NCBI RefSeq assembly: GCF_002893095.1
Contig: NZ_PKQQ01000001.1
Span: 186,001 to 250,000 of the forward strand
DNA from: Stenotrophomonas sp. VV52
Lineage (GTDB): Bacteria; Pseudomonadota; Gammaproteobacteria; Xanthomonadales; Xanthomonadaceae
Reading direction: 5' to 3'
DNA: 64,000 bases
Shown: positions 57,442 to 64,000 of the stretch, piece after piece
Layout: each line of letters starts with the position of its first letter
Position numbering within the stretch: the stretch's first letter is position 1
Made by a program: the position numbers and the translations under genes
Notes under the pieces: model-generated
Seen by the model: the letters and a program-made list of their open reading frames with translations, nothing else
Databases searched by the model: none
What the model was told of the DNA's origin: nothing

Positions 57442-57738
57442 ATGAGAAAACTCTGCGTCGCGGTCTATGTGCTGCTGGGTGCTCTTTTCTGGCTATGGTT
57501 CTCCTTGGCAATCGGCGGATACCTTCTCTACATGTTGGTGGGCCCTGAATTCGTCTGGTAGGCTTGGGGCGCCTTCGGCCTTCTGTCAGCTTGCATCGCG
57601 GGATACATGGCAAATCGCCTCTGGGCGCGCGCGTCCCGCCGGCAGCGCTCATGGATGTTGGGCGTGGGAGCAGTCGCCTTCGCGGTACTAGGTGTGGTTC
57701 TTCCTGCATGGAACCTTGCCTTGATGTTGAAGGGGTGA
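57442..57738 (+). pseudogene. Small membrane protein gene interrupted by an in-frame TAG
   Basis: ATG 57442 reads RKLCVAVYVLLGALFWLWFS... and hits TAG at 57559-57561 (codon 40, after EFVW). The same frame then stays open for 58 more codons (AWGAFGLLSACIAGYMANRLWARASRR..., second and third hydrophobic segments) up to TGA at 57736. Total 98 codons with three membrane helices, as expected of one intact gene carrying a nonsense mutation. Read-through of the amber codon is an alternative. Confidence 0.6.
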
Positions 57739-57903
57739 GGCACGGGCCAGATACAGGAGCCGGGTGTAACCGCGACCGAAGACATCTGTCAGATTTCATG
57801 ACGATCGAACGAAGAGCGGCCTGGCAGAGCCTGGCGCTACGCCGTCCAAAGTTCAGCGGGCAAAAAAAAAAGACCCGCATTTCTGCAGGTCTTTTCGAAA
57901 TCA

Positions 57904-57979
57904 TGGTGGCCGAGGACGGAATCGAACCGCCGACACGGGGATTTTCAATCCCCTGCTCTACCAACTGAGCTACTCGGCC
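57904..57979 (-). tRNA. tRNA-Phe (GAA)
   Basis: 76 nt with CCA encoded. Acceptor GGCCGAG pairs fully with CTCGGCC; the anticodon loop TTGAAAA gives anticodon GAA; D and T arms are canonical (GGTTCGATTCC). On the minus strand behind the MFS gene region. Confidence 0.97.
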
Positions 57980-58138
57980 ACTTCATCGCTGCGTTGCCGC
58001 TGGCGAGGACGCGAATAATACGGAGGTCTGCAGGGTTCGGCAAGCTTTTCATGGAAAAAATTTCACATTCGTTGCTGCGGGCCTGCAATGCGCGCTTAAG
58101 TGCTTGATCGCTGGTACGCAGCGCGCATGAATCGACGT

Positions 58139-59314
58139 TCATGCGCGTTGGTCGTGCATCGCTGCCAGCAACGCGATGCCGATGGCCATGAAGATCGCCG
58201 CCAGCACCAGCGACGCCTGGTAGCTGCCGCTGCTGCGGGCCAGGGTGCCGGCCAGTGCCGGTGCCAGGATCTGGGCGACGCCGTAGCTGAGGGTGAGGTT
58301 GGCCATCGCCTTGGCTGGGTTGTGCGGGTAGTGCCTGCCGACCACGGTGAGGGTGAGGCTGACGATGCCGGCGAAGGTCAGGCCGAACAGCAGGGCGCTG
58401 CCGATGCCAGCAGCGAGGCCATCGTCCAGTAGCGGCAGCACGAACGAGGCGGCCTGCAGGGCGAAGGCCAGCATCAGGGCGCGGATCAGGCCGAGCCGGG
58501 CGGCGATGCGGTCCCAGGCGAAGGTGGAGGGCACGGCGGCCAGCCCGACCAGTACCCATACGGCGCTGCCGTGGCCGCGGAAGGCCTGGGTCTGTTCGAG
58601 GATGGCGACGATGAAGGTGGCGCTGACCACAAAACCGACTCCGGCGCAGAAGTAGGCGGCGATCAGCAGGCGGCGCCAGCGCTGGCTGGGCGGGGGCGGG
58701 GCCTGGGCGGCGCCGTGGGCGGAGGTGGGGGTGGGGCGGGGCATCCAGGCCCAGGCGGGCAGCAGGAACAGCAGCCCGAGCAGGCCCAGCCAGATCCACT
58801 GCGCGCTCGAGCTGGCGTGCCCGGCCAGCAGCCCGGTGGCCACGCCGGAGACCACGATGCCCAGCCCCAGCCCGGCAAAGTGCAGGCCCAGGCGCGGACG
58901 GTGCTGGTGGGCCAGCAGCCAGTTGAGTACCAGCCCGGACGCCAGCAGCAGCCCGGCGGTGCTGGAAAGGCCCGCCACGAAGCGCAGCAGGCTCCACAGC
59001 CAAGGCTGGGTGGTGACGCCCATCAGTGCGGTGGCGCCGACTGCCAGCAGCAGGCCGATCCGGTAGAAGCGGAATTTCTGCTGCATGTCGCCGACCCGGG
59101 CCGCCAGCAGGGTGCCGCACAGGTAGCCCAGGTAATTGAAGGTCGCCAGCCATCCCCCTTGCGCGGCGCTTAGTCCGGCGTCCACGCGCATCAGCGGGAG
59201 CAGCGGGGTGTAGGCGAAGCGGGCCAGGCCGACGGTAAGCACCAGCGCGCAGATGCCGGCGGCGATGACCTGCCAGGGTTTGAGGGAAGCGGGGTGTGGG
59301 GTGGGGGCGGGCAT
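58139..59314 (-). CDS. YbfB/YjiJ-type MFS transporter
   Basis: 391 aa, 12 predicted helices. Opens PWQVIAAGICALVLTVGLARFAYTPLLPLMR and has GYLCGTLLAARVGD and VVGRHYPHNPAKAMANLTLSYGVAQILAPALAG, features of the YbfB/YjiJ subfamily of the major facilitator superfamily. A Pro-rich cytoplasmic loop (PPPPSQRW) links the halves. Substrate unknown. Divergent from an AraC-family regulator, which is probably its controller. Confidence 0.88.
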   Translation of the reverse strand: MPAPTPHPASLKPWQVIAAGICALVLTVGLARFAYTPLLPLMRVDAGLSAAQGGWLATFNYLGYLCGTLLAARVGDMQQKFRFYRIGLLLAVGATALMGVTTQPWLWSLLRFVAGLSSTAGLLLASGLVLNWLLAHQHRPRLGLHFAGLGLGIVVSGVATGLLAGHASSSAQWIWLGLLGLLFLLPAWAWMPRPTPTSAHGAAQAPPPPSQRWRRLLIAAYFCAGVGFVVSATFIVAILEQTQAFRGHGSAVWVLVGLAAVPSTFAWDRIAARLGLIRALMLAFALQAASFVLPLLDDGLAAGIGSALLFGLTFAGIVSLTLTVVGRHYPHNPAKAMANLTLSYGVAQILAPALAGTLARSSGSYQASLVLAAIFMAIGIALLAAMHDQRA

Positions 59315-59387
59315 TTGCGCGACCGGCGGAAGGTGGGGTCATCCTCAGCCAGGTCGGTGCGGCTGTCTTTCGATAGAATGTCGCATC

Positions 59388-60209
59388 ATGTCGATCAGCC
59401 GCCACGCCCCGACTTCCGCGTCCGACGGCCTCTGGAAAGAGGTGCCGGTGCCGCCGCTGCGCACGCTGCCGTGGCCGGTGGTGGCGCGCAGCCAGCACCT
59501 GGCGGCGGGCGAGCGCTTCCCGCCGCATGCGCACGACTGGAACCAGGTGGTGTTCGCCACCGAGGGCGTGCTGCAGGTCACAGCGCGCAACGCGCGTCAC
59601 GTGATCACCCCGCAGCAGGCGTTGTGGGTGCCGACCGGGATGGTGCACCACACCGGCGCGGTGAGTGCGGCGGCGTTCCGCAACCTGTATGTGGCCGACG
59701 ATCCGGCACTCGGCATGCCCGACCACTGTGCGGTGCTGGATGTAACGCCGTTGCTGCGTGAGTTGATCGTGGAGCTGGGGCAGGTGCGCGCGGAAGACGA
59801 TGCGGGCTACTACGCGCATCTGTGCGCACTGGTCACCACCCAGCTGCGCCGCCAGCGCCAGCACGTGCGGCACCTGCCATGGCCACAGGAAGCGCGGCTG
59901 CAGCGCTGGTGCCAGGCACTGCACGACCAGCCGGCCGATGCGCGCGGCGTGGAGGAATGGGCCAGCGTGTTGGGCGCATCGCCGCGCACGCTGGCGCGGC
60001 ACTTCGAGCGCGAAACCGGCATGAGCCTGCGGACCTGGCGCACGCGGCTGCGCCTGTTGCGCGCGATCGAGTGGCTGGCGCAGGGGCGTTCGCCGACGAC
60101 GATTGCCCATGAGTTGGGCTACGCCTCAGCCTCGGCGTTCAATTACATGTTCCGCGTGGAGATGGGGATGAGCCCATTGCAGTGGCGGCGCTCGCGTCAG
60201 CCTGCATGA
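59388..60209 (+). CDS. AraC-family transcriptional regulator
   Basis: 273 aa from ATG 59388 (SISRHAPTSASDGLW). N-terminal cupin-like sensing domain (HLAAGERFPPHAHDWNQVVFATEGVLQV, with cupin metal-type His), C-terminal double helix-turn-helix (about 180-265: VEEWASVLGASPRTLARHFERETGMSL; GRSPTTIAHELGYASASAFNYMFRVEMGMSPLQWR). A GATAGAAT -10-like box ends 8 nt before the ATG, so the mRNA may be nearly leaderless. Likely regulates the divergent MFS gene. Confidence 0.9.
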   Translation: MSISRHAPTSASDGLWKEVPVPPLRTLPWPVVARSQHLAAGERFPPHAHDWNQVVFATEGVLQVTARNARHVITPQQALWVPTGMVHHTGAVSAAAFRNLYVADDPALGMPDHCAVLDVTPLLRELIVELGQVRAEDDAGYYAHLCALVTTQLRRQRQHVRHLPWPQEARLQRWCQALHDQPADARGVEEWASVLGASPRTLARHFERETGMSLRTWRTRLRLLRAIEWLAQGRSPTTIAHELGYASASAFNYMFRVEMGMSPLQWRRSRQPA

Positions 60210-60213
60210 AGGC

Positions 60214-61248
60214 TCACACCGGATCCAACGCATTCCGACGCGCCACGATCAACGGGTCGTGCGTGGTGCGTGGGAAGGTTGGCAGCGCGGCCGCGTCCAC
60301 GCCGAAGGTGGCGGCCAGCACGCCGGGTGCGAACGCGGTGGCGGCCAGTCGGTAGCCGACGTCGCCCGGGGTGGGCTGGTCGAAGAACACCAGGAAATGC
60401 ACGTCGTCGCCGAGTACTTCGATCTGGTGCGGGTAGGCGCGCGGAATGAAGTACACGTCGCCGGGCTGCAGCAGGTAGGTGTCCACCGAACCGTCCGGGT
60501 CGAGGATGCTCATCCGCGCCTGGCCGCGATGCACGTAGCCAAGCTCGGCCGTCTCCGGGTGCCAGTGCGGCTCGCGCATGCCGTCATCGGCGATGTGCAG
60601 CGAGTACATCGAGAGGTTACGCAGCGCGGGCCAGAACTGCGTGCGCGACACCCGCGCCTGGCCGTACGGAAAGTCGACCGGCGGCGACTGCGCTTCGATG
60701 GCGAAGCGATGCGGGTCGGCGCGGTCGGCCCCGTCCGGCACCAAGGGCGGCCCGCTGCGCTTCACCAGGTACGGCGAGCCGGTGTCGCGGGGCAGGGTGC
60801 TGAACGCAACCGCATCCACGTCATACGTGTTGCCCAGCACCGCGTCGGACATCGCACCGAACGCCGCGTGCAGCGAAAAGTCCTGCGGCCGCTCATGGCT
60901 GAACACGATCACCAACTCGGCGCTGTCGTCCCCAACGTTTTCGATGGCGTGCAGCGCGCCGCTGTCGATATGGAACATTTCACCCGCGCGCACGCGCAGG
61001 GTGCTGACCGCATCGGCGTTGCCCACGATGGTGACCAGCACGCTTCCGGCCAGCACGTAGCCGAGCTCGTTGGCATTGGCATGCCAGTGCGGTTCGCGGA
61101 TGCTGCCGGGCGCCAGCAGCATGCGCTTGATCGACATCCTTTCCAGCAGCGGAACGTCGTCGGCGTTGAGCCGGCGGATCGAACCCAGGGCGTCGTCATG
61201 AACGGTGGGGGCCATCCATAACGACCGGACGTGGCGGGAGGCGGACAT
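60214..61248 (-). CDS. Bicupin protein (oxalate decarboxylase-like)
   Basis: 344 aa with two cupin barrels carrying metal-binding motifs: REPHWHANANELGYVLAG (about 52-69) and REPHWHPETAELGYVHRG (about 230-247), each with the two His and the Glu of cupin motif 1; motif 2 His follows in GALHAIEN and RAYPHQIEV. This is the bicupin oxalate decarboxylase/oxidase type. No signal peptide. It ends 5 nt from the AraC gene and follows the dsbA-like gene by 74 nt. The substrate is not proved by sequence. Confidence 0.85.
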   Translation of the reverse strand: MSASRHVRSLWMAPTVHDDALGSIRRLNADDVPLLERMSIKRMLLAPGSIREPHWHANANELGYVLAGSVLVTIVGNADAVSTLRVRAGEMFHIDSGALHAIENVGDDSAELVIVFSHERPQDFSLHAAFGAMSDAVLGNTYDVDAVAFSTLPRDTGSPYLVKRSGPPLVPDGADRADPHRFAIEAQSPPVDFPYGQARVSRTQFWPALRNLSMYSLHIADDGMREPHWHPETAELGYVHRGQARMSILDPDGSVDTYLLQPGDVYFIPRAYPHQIEVLGDDVHFLVFFDQPTPGDVGYRLAATAFAPGVLAATFGVDAAALPTFPRTTHDPLIVARRNALDPV

Positions 61249-61261
61249 TGCAGGATCCTAT

Positions 61262-61314
61262 GTAGGTGCCGGCGCGCCGGGGGTGGGGGAGGGGGCGTGC
61301 CCCGGCGCGCCGGC
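61262..61314 (+). repeat. GC-rich inverted repeat with GTAG head
   Basis: Arms 61268-61282 and 61300-61314 (GCCGGCGCGCCGGGG / CCCCGGCGCGCCGGC) are perfect reverse complements over 15 nt, with GTAG at 61262-61265. Lies between the dsbA-like gene and the bicupin gene and may separate their expression. Confidence 0.75.
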
Positions 61315-61322
61315 GTAACAGG

Positions 61323-61841
61323 TCAGGCCAGTGCGGTCATGAATTCGATCAGGCTGTCCACGTCGACGGAGCCGTCGTAGCGCTCGCCGTTGATGAACAG
61401 GCACGGTGTCCCGTTCACGCCGCTGCGCACGCCGCCCATGAAGTCGCTCTCGATCCGATGATCGAACGCACCGTTGTCGGCGGCGTCCAGCAGCGCCTTG
61501 TTCAAGCCCAACTCGCTGGCATAGGCCTTCAGATCGTCAGGGGCCAGCGCGTCCTGGCGCGCGTAGAGCAGGTCGTGCGCTTCCCAGAACTTCCCGCCCT
61601 CGGCAGCGGCTTCGGCAAAGCGTGCGGCGGCCAGCGCATGCGGGTGGCTTTCGGTAATGGGGAAGTTGCGGAACACGAAGCGCATCCGCGTGCCCATGGC
61701 CCGCTGCACCGCCTTGAGCACGGGGTACGCCGCGCCGCAGTACGGGCACTGGTAGTCGCCGTATTCGACCAGGGTGATCGGCGCGTCGCGCGGGCCCTGG
61801 CTGTGGTCGTTCGCGCTGACCGCTATGGACAGTCCTTTCAT
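61323..61841 (-). CDS. DsbA-family thioredoxin-fold protein
   Basis: 172 aa, active site CPYC in VEYGDYQCPYCGAAYPVLKAV and cis-Pro in NGTPCLFINGERYDG. This belongs to the thioredoxin_4/DsbA-like group; no signal peptide is visible, so it probably acts in the cytoplasm. The ATG overlaps the stop of the peroxiredoxin gene by 4 nt, so the two are co-translated and the protein may reduce or support the peroxiredoxin. A longer form from an upstream frame is not supported. Confidence 0.88.
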   Translation of the reverse strand: MKGLSIAVSANDHSQGPRDAPITLVEYGDYQCPYCGAAYPVLKAVQRAMGTRMRFVFRNFPITESHPHALAAARFAEAAAEGGKFWEAHDLLYARQDALAPDDLKAYASELGLNKALLDAADNGAFDHRIESDFMGGVRSGVNGTPCLFINGERYDGSVDVDSLIEFMTALA

Positions 61842-62347
61842 GATGCTGCTCCTGCAGGAAGTACGGCGGTGGAGGGAAGCTGCGCCAACGCTTCAAGGAT
61901 GCCGTCGGCGCCCGGATTGATGCCCAGGGGCGAGATGTAGCGCCAGCGCACGATGCCTTCGGCGTCGATCACGAACAGTGCCCGTTCGCACACGCCGTCC
62001 TGTTCGCGGTAGGCGCCGTAGCGTCGGGCGATCTCGCCCTTGGGTTCGAAGTCGGCCAGCAGCGGGAAGTGCAGGTGGCGCTCCCCGGCAAAGGCGGCAT
62101 GGCACCAGACCCCGTCCACCGAGATGCCGACCAGCTGCGCGCCGCTGCGCTGGAACTCGGGCAGCAGCTGGTTGTAAAGCGCCAGTTGGTCGCCGCAGAC
62201 CGGGCTCCAGTCGGCGGGATAGAACGCCAGGATCACCGGGCGGCCGCGCAGTTCGTCCAGGCTCAGGCGCTGGTCGGGCGTGGCGGGCAGCTGGAACGGC
62301 GGCGCGGGGGCGCCCACCGGCGCGGCGCTGCGTGATGCGTTGTTCAT
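61838..62347 (-). CDS. Peroxiredoxin (AhpC/TSA family)
   Basis: 169 aa. Thioredoxin fold with the peroxidatic motif PADWSPVCGDQL (Cys preceded by Pro-Val), RGRPVILAF at strand 1 and ARRYGAYREQDGVCERALFVIDAEGIV with a possible resolving Cys. Likely reduces hydrogen peroxide or organic peroxides in the cytoplasm. It lies 31 nt after dps and overlaps the DsbA-like gene. Confidence 0.9.
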   Translation of the reverse strand: MNNASRSAAPVGAPAPPFQLPATPDQRLSLDELRGRPVILAFYPADWSPVCGDQLALYNQLLPEFQRSGAQLVGISVDGVWCHAAFAGERHLHFPLLADFEPKGEIARRYGAYREQDGVCERALFVIDAEGIVRWRYISPLGINPGADGILEALAQLPSTAVLPAGAAS

Positions 62348-62378
62348 GGCGAACTCCTGCGGGGGAAGGAAGCGCGGC

Positions 62379-62897
62379 TCAGCGGGTGGGGCGGGTGCTT
62401 TCGAACAGGAACCAGCTGCGGCCTTCGGCCTCGTCGATCCAGTTTTCGATTAGGCTGGCGGTGGCCACGTCGTTGTGCGTGTCGCAGACCTCGTGCGTGG
62501 CGCGCAGGAACTGGACCAGGCGGCGGTTGTCGTCGGCCAGCTCGGCCAGCATGTCCTGCGGGGTTACATAGTCGGCATCGTTGTCGAGCAGGCGCTGGAT
62601 GCGGTGGATATGGCCGATCGAGCGCAGGGTGGTGCCGCCTACCTTGCGGGCGCGCTCGGCGATGGCGTCGGTGGTGGCGTAGATCTGGTCGCCCTGTTCA
62701 TCCAGCATCAGGTGGTAGTCGCGGAAGTGCGGGCCGGACATGTGCCAGTGGAAGTTCTTGGTCTTCAGGTACAGCGCGAACACGTCGGCCAGCAGCACGG
62801 TGAGCGCGCCGGCGATGTCCTTGCCGGCCTGCTGGCTGAGGTCGGACGGGGTGCGCAGCGGGGCGGTCTGGCGTGCCTGCGGGGAAAGCTCGTTCAT
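62379..62897 (-). CDS. dps: Dps-family ferroxidase/DNA-protection protein
   Basis: 172 aa ferritin-like four-helix protein. The ferroxidase ligands appear in FALYLKTKNFHWHMSGPHFRDYHLMLDEQ (His, His, Asp and Glu positions). N-terminal extension of about 25 residues (SPQARQTAPLRTPSDLSQQ) is typical of DNA-binding Dps forms. It stores iron and detoxifies peroxide. First gene of the leftward dps-peroxiredoxin-dsb-bicupin cluster, divergent from the kinase at 63119. Confidence 0.92.
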   Translation of the reverse strand: MNELSPQARQTAPLRTPSDLSQQAGKDIAGALTVLLADVFALYLKTKNFHWHMSGPHFRDYHLMLDEQGDQIYATTDAIAERARKVGGTTLRSIGHIHRIQRLLDNDADYVTPQDMLAELADDNRRLVQFLRATHEVCDTHNDVATASLIENWIDEAEGRSWFLFESTRPTR

Positions 62898-63118
62898 GGC
62901 GGGTCTCGGTAGCTGGGGTGGTGGGCCCGGTCCGCTGGCAGCGCGGGTGGGGCCGACGGATCCAGACTAGGCAGGGGCGCGCGGCGCCGGTATTGCGCCA
63001 TCGTTTTCCCGGTTCATACGTTGGTTTGGGCCGGGCGGCGGCGCATCCCTCTTTTGAGGGATCAACCGGGCGCAAGGGCGGGGGATACTGCGCCCATCCC
63101 ACCGAAGGTGACTGCGCG

Positions 63119-64000
63119 ATGCCCGCCGGCCAGACCGTGCCCAGCACCCGCCCCGACCGCGAACGCGTGGTCGGGGCTTCGCCGCGTCGGCGCACGCTGT
63201 TCCGCGTAGCGGCAGCCCTGTTGACCCTCGGCATCTTCCTGATCGATGTACTGAGCACGCTGGAGGGCGCGGTGGCGGTGCTGTACGTGGTGGCCGTGCT
63301 GCTGGTGGCGCGCACCGGGCGGCGTGCGGACATTGTCATTGCGGCCATGGCGGGCATTGTCCTTACCGTAGTGGCCTACGTGGATTCGCACGGGGTGAAC
63401 CATGTCGGCGCGCAGACCTTCCGCGCACTGGTCAGCCTGGCCGCCATCGGCATCACGGCGGTGCTGGCGCTGCAGCACCAGCACGCCATGCAGCGACTGC
63501 GTGGCCAGGCAATGCTGCTGGACCTGTCGCACGACATGATCTTCGTGCGCGACCGGGGCGGCGTGATCACGTTCTGGAACCGCACCGCCGCGCAGCTCTA
63601 TGGCTGGAGCGCAGACGAGGCCATCGGCCAGGTCGCGGACGTGTTGCTCTCCACCCGGTACCCGGAAGCGCGCGAAGCGGTGGAGGCCGCGCTGCTTGAA
63701 CATGGCAGCTGGGAAGGCACGCTGGAGCAGCGCACCCGCGAGGGGCAGTGGCGCGTGCTGGACAGCCGCTGGGTGATCCAGCGCGATGGCCAGGGGCGGG
63801 CAGCGGGCGTGATGGAAACCCATACCGATGTCACCGAACGCCGCAAGGCCGAGGATGCAGCGCTGCGCGCGCAGGCCGAGCTGGCCCATGCCACGCGCGT
63901 GGCCACCTTGGGCGAACTGGCGGCCACGCTGGCGCACGAGGTCAATCAACCGTTGATGGCGGTGGTGACCAACGGCGAGGCCGGCCTGCGCTGGTTGCAT
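63119..64000 (+). CDS. PAS-domain sensor histidine kinase (3' end outside window)
   Basis: At least 294 codons, cut by the end of the window. ATG 63119 with GAAGGTG upstream. It has three or four N-terminal transmembrane helices (LFRVAAALLTLGIFLIDVLS, GAVAVLYVVAVLLVART, ADIVIAAMAGIVLTVVAYV, LVSLAAIGITAVLALQH), then a PAS domain (LLDLSHDMIFVRDRGGVITFWNRTAAQLYGW to HTDVTERRKAE). A HisKA begins RVATLGELAATLAHEVNQPL with the phospho-accepting His, a HEVNQPL variant like that of FixL/DctB kinases. ATPase domain lies beyond 64000. Input signal unknown; divergent from dps. Confidence 0.88.
   Translation, partial: MPAGQTVPSTRPDRERVVGASPRRRTLFRVAAALLTLGIFLIDVLSTLEGAVAVLYVVAVLLVARTGRRADIVIAAMAGIVLTVVAYVDSHGVNHVGAQTFRALVSLAAIGITAVLALQHQHAMQRLRGQAMLLDLSHDMIFVRDRGGVITFWNRTAAQLYGWSADEAIGQVADVLLSTRYPEAREAVEAALLEHGSWEGTLEQRTREGQWRVLDSRWVIQRDGQGRAAGVMETHTDVTERRKAEDAALRAQAELAHATRVATLGELAATLAHEVNQPLMAVVTNGEAGLRWLH

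Overview
ORGANISM. The window is GC-rich gammaproteobacterial chromosome of the Xanthomonadaceae, most likely Stenotrophomonas. Three things point there: the order nuo operon / initiator tRNA / rimP-nusA-infB-rbfA-truB-rpsO-pnp; a thrS-infC-rpmI-rplT-pheS-pheT-ihfA-merR block with a rare-start infC; and scattered GTAG-headed palindromes of the type described as SMAG repeats in S. maltophilia. The genus is inferred from these traits, not from a database search.

LAYOUT. 1-5961: end of the NADH dehydrogenase I operon (nuoJ' to nuoN). 6071-6338: two identical initiator tRNA genes. 6419-17499: an accessory RHS island. 17539-26818: the rimP to pnp translation/RNA operons with their promoters and terminators. 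26937-30490: a secreted GH18 chitinase, a 160-bp palindromic element and an iron-uptake type membrane operon (DUF3325/DUF3649/PepSY). 30566-38368: GTAG repeats, a threonine-codon leader and attenuator, then thrS to ihfA and a MerR regulator. 38436-43200: tRNA-Pro, two GNAT genes (one broken), an HWE histidine kinase/receiver pair, a DUF1328 membrane protein and a HicAB module. 43201-50536: envelope genes (outer-membrane barrels, MipA with a divergent two-component system, a secreted Ntn hydrolase, a DUF3011 protein). 50540-57094: dxs, HNH nuclease, acyl-CoA dehydrogenase, lipoproteins and a lipocalin. 57261-57979: gene debris and tRNA-Phe. 58139-64000: MFS/AraC pair, an oxidative-stress cluster (dps, peroxiredoxin, DsbA-like, bicupin) and the start of a PAS histidine kinase.

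MOST INTERESTING REGION. The RHS island holds one RHS shell gene (1217 aa) that stops just before the point where an RHS core domain normally follows in the same polypeptide. It also holds four separate genes, each with its own start and most with a clear ribosome binding site. Each of these encodes only the RHS-associated core (with the two aspartates of the self-cleaving motif), a shared Ala/Gly-rich hydrophobic segment and a C-terminal cargo. The cargos look different: a His/Cys caspase-like domain, an ADP-ribosyltransferase-like domain, and two related tails that each end in a PPxY plus LPxY pair resembling WW-domain ligands of eukaryotes. I read this as a possible common-capsule, exchangeable-cargo toxin system. 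That function is inference and nothing here has been tested.

HOW GENES WORK TOGETHER. The housekeeping blocks are standard translation, RNA turnover and respiration operons with recognisable control sites: a rimP promoter inside a palindrome, the rpsO and rpmI promoters, the thrS attenuator, a terminator ahead of pheS and the infC AUC start. The remainder is envelope, stress and signalling genes in short operons.
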